Assembly: GCA_017467185.1 (NCBI GenBank)
Contig: JAFTSS010000067.1
Location: 1 to 64,000 of the forward strand
Source: Paludibacteraceae bacterium
GTDB lineage: Bacteria > Bacteroidota > Bacteroidia > Bacteroidales > Paludibacteraceae
Reading direction: 5' to 3'
DNA: 64,000 bases
The notes under the pieces are model-generated. The model made no database searches. It was not told the origin of the DNA and was given only the letters and a program-made list of their open reading frames with translations. Made by a program: the position numbers and the translations under genes. This document shows positions 1-8,587 of the stretch, piece by piece. The first letter of the stretch is position 1. Each line of letters begins with the position of its first letter.

Positions 1-389
1 ATATTGCTATTTATCCATTATCGTTGACATCTATCAGATTTAATATTAATACTAGTATAGAGAAAATAGAACATGTGATTGATATAAAATCGTTGCAGTT
101 GATTTATGGTGAAGACTTTATTGTAGAAATTGAGGATATTACACGAACTAATCAATTAATGGTGTATCCAAATCCAGCATCTGATTATATTGTGGTAGAA
201 GGTGTTGAGGGAGGAGAAATTTCTATCTATAGTTTGGAAGGACAATGTGTATATCAGAGCACAATGCACAGTGCAAAACCAGCTGTCTTGAGCGATAGCG
301 AAAAATGTACAATTGATGCTTCTGTTTTGCCTGCTGGGACATATATTGTGAAGAGTGGTAGTGCATCTTGCAAGGTGATAATTAAATAA
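1..389 (+). CDS. C-terminal end of a T9SS-exported protein (partial)
   Basis: The reading frame is open to the left edge, so only the last ~129 residues are present. They end in a typical type A T9SS sorting domain: a YPNPASD motif, then a beta-sandwich with IYSLEG and LPAGTYIV blocks and a basic end (CKVIIK). In the known pathway this tail directs the protein through the outer membrane, where it is removed and the protein is released or anchored. The catalytic or binding part lies outside the window, so the role is unknown. An internal TTG could be taken as a start, but the frame continues upstream without a stop, which argues against it. A 9-base-period tract follows the stop codon. Confidence 0.8.
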   Translation, partial: IAIYPLSLTSIRFNINTSIEKIEHVIDIKSLQLIYGEDFIVEIEDITRTNQLMVYPNPASDYIVVEGVEGGEISIYSLEGQCVYQSTMHSAKPAVLSDSEKCTIDASVLPAGTYIVKSGSASCKVIIK

Positions 390-394
390 TTTAT

Positions 395-487
395 AGAAAC
401 TATAGCAACTATGGAGACTATAATAACAATATAAGTTATAGTAACTATAGAGACTATAATAACTATAGATGCTATAGAAACTATAAA
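395..487. repeat. Tandem tract, 9-base period (nnnACTATA)
   Basis: About ten consecutive 9-mers of the form nnnACTATA (for example GAAACTATA, GCAACTATG, GAGACTATA) fill the space between the first two genes and start right after the stop codon of the first. A second tract of the same unit is at 16413-16451, also starting at a stop codon. Confidence 0.85.
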
Positions 488-508
488 AATAATTATATTT
501 GATTTTTT

Positions 509-1096
509 ATGAAAAAGTTTCTAACTATATTTTGTGTATTGTGTATTGCACATTGCGCTTTTGCCAAAGAGGTGGTTGTTGTTCAAAAAACAACTGAACC
601 ATATTTGGGAAATGCATCGCAAGCTTGTGAGCGTAAATTGATACATAAAAACATAGAGGTCGTAAATCATTTAAAATATTTTGAGGTAAAGAAAGATGGT
701 AAAGTTATAGCATCTTTTGACCCAGTTAATATTGATAGAAATTCGTTGTATATTTGGGCTGAACTATCGCCAAATGGAAAGATGTTGCTATTTTCTACTT
801 CAGATCAAGGTGTTTTTATTGTAAATCTTAAGGGTAAGATACTTTATAAATTAGGTAAGATTGCAAGAGCAACTAATTGGTGGAATAATAGATATATTGT
901 TGGCATGATAGATGAAGATGATGGTGACAATTTCACTAAATCAGACCTTGTGATGATTGATATTAAGACAGGTAGGCAAATGCCAATTGAGACAGAGGAG
1001 GGAATAGCCCTCTATCCGTGTGCAAATAAGCCATATATTGAATATTTTACTTTAGATGATAAAAAACACACAGTAGAATTGAGAATTGAGAATTGA
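509..1096 (+). CDS. Small secreted protein, unknown function
   Basis: A 195-residue protein with a clear signal peptide (MKK, hydrophobic core, cleavage after AFA). The mature part has short beta-rich blocks such as LSPNGKMLLFSTSDQGVFIVNLKGK, close in style to WD40/TolB-like propeller blades, but it is too short for a full propeller, so I assign no function. There is no T9SS tail, so it probably stays in the periplasm. The signal-peptide core (about 535-565) is built from 7-base units related to TTGTGTA/TTGCACA, and the last seven residues and the stop fall inside another 7-base-period tract, so both ends appear shaped by repeats. It is followed by the amidase gene with only repeat DNA between. 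Confidence 0.7.
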   Translation: MKKFLTIFCVLCIAHCAFAKEVVVVQKTTEPYLGNASQACERKLIHKNIEVVNHLKYFEVKKDGKVIASFDPVNIDRNSLYIWAELSPNGKMLLFSTSDQGVFIVNLKGKILYKLGKIARATNWWNNRYIVGMIDEDDGDNFTKSDLVMIDIKTGRQMPIETEEGIALYPCANKPYIEYFTLDDKKHTVELRIEN

Positions 1097-1160
1097 GAAT
1101 TATACATAATGAGGAATTGTGCATTGTGCATTAATAACTAATAATTAATAACTAATAACT
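1081..1160. repeat. 7-base-period tract
   Basis: Successive heptamer blocks: GAGAATT units, then TGCATTG units, then TAATAAC/TAATAAT units, running from the end of the upstream gene to the ATG of the amidase. The unit changes along the tract but the 7-base phase is kept. Confidence 0.85.
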
Positions 1161-3686
1161 ATGAAGAAAGTTTTACTTGTTTTTGCAATGGTTGTTGCTT
1201 CTTTTGCAATATTTGCACAAGGCAAAACCAAAATCTACATCAATCCTGGTCATGGTGGTTGGGATAGTGATGATCGTTATGTAGCATTGCCTCCGTATGG
1301 TAAGGTTGAGTCAAAGTATGATACACTTGCCTTTTGGGAGTCGTCAAGTAACCTTGATAAAGGTTTAATTCTTTATCATATGCTTGACTCGTTAAATCAA
1401 ATTCCGGGCGAAGATGGTTGGGAATTTATGATTTCTCGTACTTTAAATCGCACTGAAGATGACCGTCTTCTTTCTGAAATTGTGGAAGAAAGCAATGCCT
1501 TTAATTCAAATTTTATGCTCTCTATTCACTCTAATGCAGGTAATCCGGCAAATTATCCGTTGATGCTTTATTCTGGAGTTGATGAGGGTGATGATTTGAA
1601 TGCTTATTCGCATAAAGTAACAGAAGTAAATAATGCAGAGAGCCGTGCTGTAAGTAAATTGATTGGTGACAATATTCGTGGTGTTACTCTTGTGCCTTGG
1701 ACTAATGCTATGCAACTTCGTGGTGATAAAACATTTGCTCGAGATATTATGGGATGGAGTAATGGTTATGGTGTGCTTCGTGACTTGACAACTCCTGGTT
1801 TGATTTCAGAAGGTCGTATGCACGACTATGCTCCAGAAACATATCGTCTTATGAATCACGAATATCGTTGGTTGGAAGCTTGGCACTTCTTGCACGCATT
1901 TGTACACTATTATAAAGGACGTACGCTCAAAACAGGTAATATCGCAGGTGACGTTCGTGATAAATATATTTCTGTAGATGAATTTGAAGCCTATAAATCT
2001 GCAAAATTAGGGGGTAAGGGTAAATATTATCGTCCTGGTACTCGTGATGCAATGATGCCTTTATGTGGTGCAGATGTTGCTCTTATGCAAAATGGAGACA
2101 CTCTTCGTACTTATAAAACTGACCAATATTTCAATGGCTTCTGGTTGTTTGGCAATCTTAATGCAGGTACTTATCAAGTTGCAATTTCAAAAGAAGGTTA
2201 TCACACACAAATTCAAGATGTCGTGGTGAATGCGGATGAAACTACATACGTAACAGTTGATATGCAAGCAGTTCGTAATACACCTCCAGAGGTGATTTCT
2301 TTTATGCCTGCAAATAATGAAATTGACTCTGTTGAGTGTGGAACCCAAATTATTATAGATTGGAATTGGAGTATGGAGAGGGAGATTACTGAAAATGCAA
2401 TAAAAATAGAGCCTGCAATTGAGGGTACATTTACCTGGGAAAATTATGGTACTCGTTTGGTATTTACTCCGACACATCCATTTATTGGTAATACAGTTTA
2501 TACTATAACTATTGCAACAACTGCAGCTCATCCTGATACGGGTTACACAAATACACTTCAAGAGGAATATGTTTCTAAATTCTTAACAAAATCGTACGAT
2601 ACACTTAAATTATTAGCTACTTCTCCAGCCGAAGGAGAGGAGACCACTTTGAAACCAACTATTTTATTATTGTTTGATTCTAAACTTAGTTCTTCTAAAG
2701 ATGGAGAATATATTTATCTTGTAGATGAAAAAGGTAATATTTTAGAAAAACCGGCTCGTACTCAAGAGTGGAATAAGGCTGGTAATTATGGAACATATAA
2801 ATTTGAAGTAACAGAAAATCTTGTAGTTGGTAAAAGTTATAAATTAGTCATTGATGAGTTTACTCAAAATAGAGATGGTATTACTATTCGTGAAAAACGT
2901 GAGATTCCTTTCACTCCAGTTAATATGACAGAACCTTTGTTAACTAAAGTGCTTGATTGTTCGACTGCAGCATTTACATATAATGAGGCAACAAGTTCAG
3001 AAGTAAGTAAAGTTAAGGTGGCTGTAGATTCAAAAGAGGTGTTGTTTGAAAAATCTAACAAATTGACATATACATTCAATAAAGATGTTGAAGAAGCTTA
3101 CGTAGAATATTCTTTGAAAGAAGGTATAGAAGTTAATAATGGTGTTGATTTGGCTATTCCTATGAAGGGCGATTTCTCACATAATAATCTTCAATTAGTA
3201 TATGTAAATGAGGATGCAACAGATTCTGTTGTTACTGATTTTGTAGTGCTTAATAGTTTAAACTGGAAATTCTATAATGTAAAAGTTGCAGACCTTCCAG
3301 AAGATGGTAAAAAATGGTATTTGTCGGCATTTGCTGTAGAAAAAACTGGTCACCCAGCAAATGCAATGGATGGTATTATATATATTGAAAATATCTATTG
3401 GGGTAGCTATGGTAATACTGTAAATGTTGATCAAGTGGTTGGTGATGGTGTTTCTGTATGGCCTAATCCTGCAACTGATTTCGTATATGTAAGTGCTCCA
3501 GAAAATGCTATGATTGAAGTTTATTCTGTAGATGGTACCTTGATTACTTCAATGCCTATTGTAAATGAAACATCGGAGAATAATATTATTCGTCAAATAG
3601 CAACACATAATTTGAATGCTGGTGTTTATGTGGTTAATATTACAACATCAAATTCTACTCAAACTCTTAAATTTATTAAAGAGTAA
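1161..3686 (+). CDS. T9SS-exported N-acetylmuramoyl-L-alanine amidase
   Basis: An 841-residue secreted protein. Signal peptide at 1-20 (ends IFAQ). Residues ~23-255 form an Amidase_3 domain: INPGHGG with zinc ligand H31, a glutamate in ESSSN (about E60), SIHSNAG with H123, and LISEGRMHDY (catalytic Glu about 217). This family cuts the bond between MurNAc and the first peptide residue in peptidoglycan. Next come a carboxypeptidase-like regulatory fold (~310-370), two Ig-like/big domains (~375-590), and a C-terminal T9SS type A sorting domain (WPNPATDF at ~770 to the end). Export by T9SS places it at the cell surface or outside, so it may act on foreign peptidoglycan or on shed own wall; that is inference. 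Convergent with cmk across a shared terminator. Confidence 0.9.
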   Translation: MKKVLLVFAMVVASFAIFAQGKTKIYINPGHGGWDSDDRYVALPPYGKVESKYDTLAFWESSSNLDKGLILYHMLDSLNQIPGEDGWEFMISRTLNRTEDDRLLSEIVEESNAFNSNFMLSIHSNAGNPANYPLMLYSGVDEGDDLNAYSHKVTEVNNAESRAVSKLIGDNIRGVTLVPWTNAMQLRGDKTFARDIMGWSNGYGVLRDLTTPGLISEGRMHDYAPETYRLMNHEYRWLEAWHFLHAFVHYYKGRTLKTGNIAGDVRDKYISVDEFEAYKSAKLGGKGKYYRPGTRDAMMPLCGADVALMQNGDTLRTYKTDQYFNGFWLFGNLNAGTYQVAISKEGYHTQIQDVVVNADETTYVTVDMQAVRNTPPEVISFMPANNEIDSVECGTQIIIDWNWSMEREITENAIKIEPAIEGTFTWENYGTRLVFTPTHPFIGNTVYTITIATTAAHPDTGYTNTLQEEYVSKFLTKSYDTLKLLATSPAEGEETTLKPTILLLFDSKLSSSKDGEYIYLVDEKGNILEKPARTQEWNKAGNYGTYKFEVTENLVVGKSYKLVIDEFTQNRDGITIREKREIPFTPVNMTEPLLTKVLDCSTAAFTYNEATSSEVSKVKVAVDSKEVLFEKSNKLTYTFNKDVEEAYVEYSLKEGIEVNNGVDLAIPMKGDFSHNNLQLVYVNEDATDSVVTDFVVLNSLNWKFYNVKVADLPEDGKKWYLSAFAVEKTGHPANAMDGIIYIENIYWGSYGNTVNVDQVVGDGVSVWPNPATDFVYVSAPENAMIEVYSVDGTLITSMPIVNETSENNIIRQIATHNLNAGVYVVNITTSNSTQTLKFIKE

Positions 3687-3707
3687 AAGGTAATCTAATC
3701 ATATAAT

Positions 3708-3748
3708 AAAAAAAGCAGTCTCATCGATTTTGTGAGACTGCTTTTTTT
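3708..3748. terminator. Bidirectional intrinsic terminator
   Basis: A perfect stem (GCAGTCTCA / TGAGACTGC) flanked by seven A on the left and seven T on the right, between the convergent amidase and cmk genes. It can serve both strands. Confidence 0.9.
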
Positions 3749-3765
3749 ATAATCAAGGTATTTGC

Positions 3766-4449
3766 TTATGCGTTGATAGTTTCGTTGAACCAAGATTTGA
3801 GGAGTTCGAATTGTTCTTCACGGGTCATATTTGAATTATCGAGGAGATGAGCATCGTCGGCTTGACGGAGAGGTGATTCGGCACGATGGGTGTCGCGATA
3901 GTCTCGTTCTTGTACGTTGGCTAATACATCGGCATATGGTTGTTCTTCTCCTTTAGCTTTTAGTTCGTCGTAACGGCGTTGAGCGCGTACTTCGGCAGAT
4001 GCAGTTACGAATACTTTGAGTTCGGCATTTGGGAATACTACAGTTGCAATGTCGCGGCCGTCCATAACTATACCACCCTCTTTGCCCATTTGTTGTTGGA
4101 GGGCAACTAAAGCACGGCGAACGAAGCCTATGGCAGATACTCGGCTTGCTCCGTTGGCAACCTCGAGGGTGCGGATGCGAGATTCTACATCTACGCCATT
4201 TAATACTGTGTGTTGTACACCATCAACTGTTATGAACGTTATTTGAATGTCGCTTAATGCTTGATTTAAGCCGATTTCATCGATATTTTCGGCATCAATT
4301 AGGTTATGGTCGATTGCATAAAGTGCCACTGCACGATACATTGCACCTGTGTCAACGTATGTATAACCAGCATATTTTGCAAGTGCTTTTGCCATGGTGC
4401 TTTTGCCACATGATGAAAAGCCGTCGATTGCTACTACTATTTTTTTCAT
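3766..4449 (-). CDS. cmk: Cytidylate kinase
   Basis: 227 residues from the chosen ATG; an in-frame ATG five codons upstream gives MSSYI, which is not part of the family. The protein begins MKKIVVAIDGFSSCGKSTMAK with the P-loop GFSSCGKST. It continues with YVDTGAMYRAV (nucleotide-monophosphate site), GRDIATVVFPNA, and the arginine-rich lid segment (RAQRRYDEL, RDYRDTHR). It phosphorylates CMP and dCMP with ATP, in pyrimidine salvage and nucleic-acid turnover. It sits just downstream of porQ on the same strand, an arrangement also known from Porphyromonas gingivalis. Length matches the family. Confidence 0.95.
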   Translation of the reverse strand: MKKIVVAIDGFSSCGKSTMAKALAKYAGYTYVDTGAMYRAVALYAIDHNLIDAENIDEIGLNQALSDIQITFITVDGVQHTVLNGVDVESRIRTLEVANGASRVSAIGFVRRALVALQQQMGKEGGIVMDGRDIATVVFPNAELKVFVTASAEVRAQRRYDELKAKGEEQPYADVLANVQERDYRDTHRAESPLRQADDAHLLDNSNMTREEQFELLKSWFNETINA

Positions 4450-4547
4450 AATATAAGAAGACATAAGAACAGAAATAACATAAATAAAATAATATTTTTA
4501 TTAAATTATGTTTTTATGTTATTCTGTCTTTGATTTAGTGGATGTTT

Positions 4548-5585
4548 TTATTTTATTCCAAAATCTGTTAAGTTAGTTGAGAATGTTACATTATATCCTA
4601 AACTGCCTGATTGATAAGGCACGATTGAAAATCCGACATTAAATTTATAGGCATGAAAGCCGGCTCCGAAGGCGAATCCGGCGATAGAACGTTTGTCTTT
4701 AATTGCCATTTCGCGTTGTCTGCGGTGATTGTATGATGCTATTATATAGAAATTTTTGTGTGGTAGGATTTCAACAGCCCATATTGTGTGGCGGAAAAAC
4801 ATGTCAACGCCAACAGCAGCTTTGGTTTTACCATTCATTTTGTCTAAAGTATTGTTTCCTAAACCATAACTTAAATCCCATGTTTGCATGTTATGGAGTG
4901 TGAAATGAAAGCGTAATGGAGCTTTCGGTAATTTTTGCGATACAGCAATTTGTAAATCAATAGGTAGGAGCTCTTGCTTTTTGCTTGGGTCAAGGCTATT
5001 ATATCCGTTGAATTGAAAACCTACATTGCGAAGAACAAGGCCTGCGGAGAAGAGGGCTTTTTCGTTGTGATATGAAAAACCGATGTCGAAACCTAATCCA
5101 GAACTAAAATAGCGTTCGTAGAATGAAAATACTGGTTTCATCGTGATTCCGACGGTCCAACGTGGCGATAACCACCGGCAATACATGGCTGTTAGTGCAA
5201 TGTCTTTGGCTGTGAAAGTGCCAAGTTCTTGGTTGAATTCATTAGTTTCGAGAAATGTGCCATAATCTACATAATGTACGCCAAATGCCATAAAGTCTTT
5301 GTCGCTGAAATTGCGACCATATATGGCAGAGCCTAAGTTTACGTCGTTGAATAGGTTGGTATAGTTAAGACCAAGAAAATTGTGTGTTTTTTCAGATAGC
5401 AAAGCTGGGTTGGCAAATGCAAAATTGAGGTCATTGTCGTATAGAGTGATATTCGTGCCTCCAAATGCAGCTTGGCGTGCCCCCGTAGGGAGATTCAAGA
5501 ATTGAAAAATTCCTGTACCTGCCTGTGCATTAATTGATGTAGACAATAATAAAATGATGAATATGTGTAATAGTCGTTTAATCAT
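4548..5585 (-). CDS. porQ: Type IX secretion system protein PorQ
   Basis: 345 residues with a signal peptide (cleaved near SINAQA) and a beta-barrel-like body with alternating hydrophobic strands and an aromatic C-terminal end (TNLTDFGIK). The N-terminal block GIFQFLNLPTGARQAAFGG followed by FANPALLS is characteristic of PorQ/PorV-like outer-membrane proteins. In known T9SS, PorQ works with PorV, PorU and PorZ in the attachment complex that processes cargo at the cell surface. Its presence fits the T9SS sorting tails on six proteins in this window. A TATTTTTG -7 box lies just upstream. Close linkage to cmk supports the call. Confidence 0.88.
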   Translation of the reverse strand: MIKRLLHIFIILLLSTSINAQAGTGIFQFLNLPTGARQAAFGGTNITLYDNDLNFAFANPALLSEKTHNFLGLNYTNLFNDVNLGSAIYGRNFSDKDFMAFGVHYVDYGTFLETNEFNQELGTFTAKDIALTAMYCRWLSPRWTVGITMKPVFSFYERYFSSGLGFDIGFSYHNEKALFSAGLVLRNVGFQFNGYNSLDPSKKQELLPIDLQIAVSQKLPKAPLRFHFTLHNMQTWDLSYGLGNNTLDKMNGKTKAAVGVDMFFRHTIWAVEILPHKNFYIIASYNHRRQREMAIKDKRSIAGFAFGAGFHAYKFNVGFSIVPYQSGSLGYNVTFSTNLTDFGIK

Positions 5586-5601
5586 AGTGATTATAAAACG
5601 G

Positions 5602-5609
5602 CAAAAATA
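5602..5609 (-). promoter_or_regulatory. -7 box (TATTTTTG) for porQ-cmk
   Basis: Matches the Bacteroidota TAnnTTTG -7 consensus on the minus strand, 16 bases upstream of the porQ start codon. Confidence 0.6.
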
Positions 5610-5654
5610 TGTAGTTATTATAATTTCAATTAAATTTTAATCTATCTGGTTGGT

Positions 5655-5694
5655 GTCTCATATCTCATATCTCGTGTCTCGTGTCTCGTGTCTT
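5655..5694. repeat. 7-base-period tract (TCTCATA/TCTCGTG)
   Basis: Two TCTCATA units then three TCTCGTG units in one phase, just past the 3' end of the 5-formyl-THF cyclo-ligase gene. The reverse complement of this unit (GACACGA) appears inside polA. Confidence 0.85.
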
Positions 5695-5696
5695 TT

Positions 5697-6221
5697 TCAA
5701 ATTGTTATTATTTCGTTCATTGGGAGGTCAAAAGGTTCGGTAGGGACTTCAGGTACGATTTGAAATTGGAAACAGAGCCCAAGTCGGTAGACGTTAGGAT
5801 GATGTACGAGGAAACGATCGTAGTAGCCTTTGCCACGTCCAAGACGATTGAGATTATGGTCGAAGGCAACACCAGGGATGACTATGAGGTCGATTGAGCC
5901 TTGATATGGCTCGGCAATAGGTTCAAGGATGTCGAAGTCGCCTACAATCCATTGTGTTTCTGGTGTTATTTCGACTGGAATTATGTCGTCGCCTTTGACA
6001 GTAGGGAGTATTACGCGTTTGCCATCGGCAAGAGCTCGGTTGAACAGTGGGCGTACATTAACTTCGTCCCAAAGTGGGTGATAGAGCATGACTATGTTGG
6101 CATTGCGGTAGTGCTCGTTTGCTTCTATCTTTTCGGTTGTAGGTAATGACATTTTGAGAAGTTGTTCTTTGCCTATGCGTTTTTTTTCTGCTCGGATGGC
6201 TTTGCGTATCTCGGATTTCAT
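5697..6221 (-). CDS. 5-formyltetrahydrofolate cyclo-ligase family protein
   Basis: 174 residues, close to family length. The N-terminus MKSEIRKAIRAEKKR carries the basic nucleotide-binding helix of the family. The C-terminal signature is DLIVIPGVAFDHNLNRLGRGKGYYDRFL, with the phosphate-binding GRGKGYYD loop. The enzyme converts 5-formyl-THF to 5,10-methenyl-THF using ATP, returning a storage folate to one-carbon metabolism. Its own promoter box (TAACTTTG) lies upstream, in the space it shares with dnaG. The stop falls next to a 7-base-period tract. Confidence 0.92.
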   Translation of the reverse strand: MKSEIRKAIRAEKKRIGKEQLLKMSLPTTEKIEANEHYRNANIVMLYHPLWDEVNVRPLFNRALADGKRVILPTVKGDDIIPVEITPETQWIVGDFDILEPIAEPYQGSIDLIVIPGVAFDHNLNRLGRGKGYYDRFLVHHPNVYRLGLCFQFQIVPEVPTEPFDLPMNEIITI

Positions 6222-6272
6222 AAAAAATTAGTCAAATAGGGCTAATTAGACAAATTAGTTGTTTTAGGTTTG

Positions 6273-6280
6273 CAAAGTTA
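6273..6280 (-). promoter_or_regulatory. -7 box (TAACTTTG) for the cyclo-ligase gene
   Basis: TAACTTTGC on the minus strand, about 50 bases before the start codon; matches TAnnTTTG. Confidence 0.6.
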
Positions 6281-6361
6281 CTAAAAAGTTTTGAGAATTC
6301 AAATATAATTTGTAATTTCGTAGTCTGAAAAGTTAGAGGTGAAAATAGATTTGAGTAAGAG

Positions 6362-6395
6362 TCTTGTTACTTGTTATTTATTATTTGTTACTGAT
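6362..6395. repeat. 7-base-period tract before dnaG
   Basis: TTGTTAC TTGTTAT TTATTAT TTGTTAC in phase, ending 8 bases before the dnaG ATG. It is translated only if an upstream TTG start is assumed. Confidence 0.75.
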
Positions 6396-6402
6396 TGAAA
6401 AT

Positions 6403-8442
6403 ATGATTGATAGACAGACTGTAGATAAGATATTGGATGCGGCACAGATTGTTGATGTCGTTAGTGATTTTGTTACTTTGCGTAAGCGTGGGGTGAATTA
6501 TATTGGTTTGTGTCCGTTTCATGATGAAAAGACAGGTTCGTTTACTGTTTCTCCAGCTAAAGGTATTTTTAAATGTTTTGGCTGTGGAAAGGGTGGTGGT
6601 CCTGTGCATTTCATTATGGAGCATGAGCAGTTGGACTATCCTGGAGCGTTGAAATATTTGGCAAAAAAATATCATATTGAGGTTGTCGAGAAGGAGTTGA
6701 CACCAGAAGAGCAACAGTCGCAATCGGATAGAGAGGCTATGTTTGCTTTGAATACATGGGCTCAGTCGTATTTTACGCAGCAGATGAATAATACGGAGGA
6801 TGGAAGAGCAATAGGGTTGTCGTATTTTCGTTCGCGTGGATTTACAGATGAAACTATTGCAAAATTTGGATTGGGTTATTGTTTAGATAAGTCGGATGCG
6901 ATGACAATGACAGCCTTGCATAGTGGCTATAAGGCCGATTTCATCGAGAAATGTGGCTTGGGCAGTAGGCGTGATAATGGTACTTGGTATGATAGATTTA
7001 GAGGTAGGGTGATATTTCCTGTGCATACGTTGTCGGGTAAGGTGGTGGCATTTGGTGGTCGTGTGTTGAAAAAAGACGATAAAACCGCTAAATATGTTAA
7101 TTCGCCAGAGAGTGAGATATATCATAAAAGTAATGAATTATATGGAATTTATTTTGCGAAACAATCGATAGTTAAGCAAGATAGATGCTTTTTAGTTGAG
7201 GGTTATACTGATGTGATAAGTATGCATCAGGCTGGAATTACGAATGTTGTGGCATCGTCGGGGACATCGCTTACGCCTGGTCAAATTCGATTAATTCATA
7301 GGTTTACGCCGAATATTACGGTGTTGTATGATGGCGACGCGGCGGGTATTAAGGCATCGATTAGAGGTATTGATTTGTTGTTGGAAGAGGGGATGAATGT
7401 GAAGGTTGTTTTGTTGCCAGATGGAGAGGACCCAGACTCGTTTGCACAAAACAATAATGCGTCAGATTTCATCGATTTCATCGATAAAAATCAAGTGGAT
7501 TTCATAAGATTCAAGATACAATTGTTGCTTAGTGATATTGGAGATGACCCATTGAAAAGGTCTCAATTGATATCAAATGTAGCTCGCTCTATAGCTCTTA
7601 TTCCTGATGTATCAACTCGCCGAGAATATATTCATAGTTGTTATAATATTCTTGATTTGCAAAAAGAGGATGATTTGACTTCTAGAGTTAATGAAATTTT
7701 GCAAGATAAACGTGAAAAAGAATTAGACAGAAAATTAAAAGGTGATAATTCTTCATATAATTATGCTACAGACCCTAACGCTATAGATGTTTCAATTTCA
7801 ACTGAAGTTGTTAATTTGGCAAAAAAAGAATATGTACATCATAAAGAAGAGATGAATATTTTGCATTATTTAGTGCGATATGGGGGTGAGTATTTGTTTC
7901 CTTTGGGAGATGGTACGTTGCAGACAGTGGGAGGATTTGTTTTGGATTCGTTAGAGGAACTTGTGGGTGAAGATGGTAATATATTTCATAATCCATTGCA
8001 CCAACGTATGTTAGAAGAGATGCGAGAGGTTGCGGCAGGGGTGGATACTGCAAAATATTTTACTAATCATGTTGATCCTGATATTTCGGCAAAGGCGGCA
8101 GAATTGTTGACGGATAAATATACATTGTCGAAAATACACACAAAGCAGGATGAATATACAGGCGATCCTACGAATGAGAAGGCAAAATGGGAGCATCAAG
8201 TGAAGTTGGAAACACAGAGAAAAGAGAATTTGGCTCGTGAGGTGAATACCGTAATTCATGAGTATAAATCGGCAATAATTGTGCATCGTGAACATGAAAT
8301 AGATCGAAAAATTAAGCAGGCTCAGGAGTCGAAAAATTTCGATGAAATCATGAATTTTATGCGACAAAAGCAGATGATAATTGAGCAGAAAAAGGCATTG
8401 TCGAAAGAGATTGGAGGGCGTGTGGTTTTATGGCGTAGATAG
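6403..8442 (+). CDS. dnaG: DNA primase
   Basis: 679 residues from ATG MIDRQTVDKIL; an upstream non-ATG start would only add residues encoded by repeat DNA. The CHC2 zinc finger is at ~35-65 (CPFHDEK ... FKCFGCGKGG). The catalytic core (~120-250) has WYDRFRGRVIFP and FGGRVL. The Toprim fold has FLVEGYTDV and LYDGDAAGIKA, supplying the acidic metal ligands. The C-terminal region is helical and charged (DnaB-interaction type). It makes RNA primers for replication. A hairpin terminator follows. A lysine/glutamate-rich stretch around 440-470 is a likely linker. Confidence 0.95.
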   Translation: MIDRQTVDKILDAAQIVDVVSDFVTLRKRGVNYIGLCPFHDEKTGSFTVSPAKGIFKCFGCGKGGGPVHFIMEHEQLDYPGALKYLAKKYHIEVVEKELTPEEQQSQSDREAMFALNTWAQSYFTQQMNNTEDGRAIGLSYFRSRGFTDETIAKFGLGYCLDKSDAMTMTALHSGYKADFIEKCGLGSRRDNGTWYDRFRGRVIFPVHTLSGKVVAFGGRVLKKDDKTAKYVNSPESEIYHKSNELYGIYFAKQSIVKQDRCFLVEGYTDVISMHQAGITNVVASSGTSLTPGQIRLIHRFTPNITVLYDGDAAGIKASIRGIDLLLEEGMNVKVVLLPDGEDPDSFAQNNNASDFIDFIDKNQVDFIRFKIQLLLSDIGDDPLKRSQLISNVARSIALIPDVSTRREYIHSCYNILDLQKEDDLTSRVNEILQDKREKELDRKLKGDNSSYNYATDPNAIDVSISTEVVNLAKKEYVHHKEEMNILHYLVRYGGEYLFPLGDGTLQTVGGFVLDSLEELVGEDGNIFHNPLHQRMLEEMREVAAGVDTAKYFTNHVDPDISAKAAELLTDKYTLSKIHTKQDEYTGDPTNEKAKWEHQVKLETQRKENLAREVNTVIHEYKSAIIVHREHEIDRKIKQAQESKNFDEIMNFMRQKQMIIEQKKALSKEIGGRVVLWRR

Positions 8443-8460
8443 TTATAGGATGTAATATTT

Positions 8461-8498
8461 TAGAGGTATATCTGATTGGATATGCCTCTAATTTTTTA
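8461..8498 (+). terminator. Intrinsic terminator after dnaG
   Basis: TAGAGGTATAT / ATATGCCTCTA stem followed by a T run. Confidence 0.7.
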
Positions 8499-8536
8499 TT
8501 GATTTTTATGGGGTTGTGTATGTGGAATAAAATTTG

Positions 8537-8544
8537 TATCTTTG
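8537..8544 (+). promoter_or_regulatory. -7 box (TATCTTTG) for sufB
   Basis: A perfect TAnnTTTG match, with a TTG about 20 bases upstream (near 8514) as a plausible -33 element; 43 bases before the sufB ATG. Confidence 0.7.
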
Positions 8545-8587
8545 TAGGCTAAATGTTGTCTAACGGGAAATTTATATAACAAGATAT

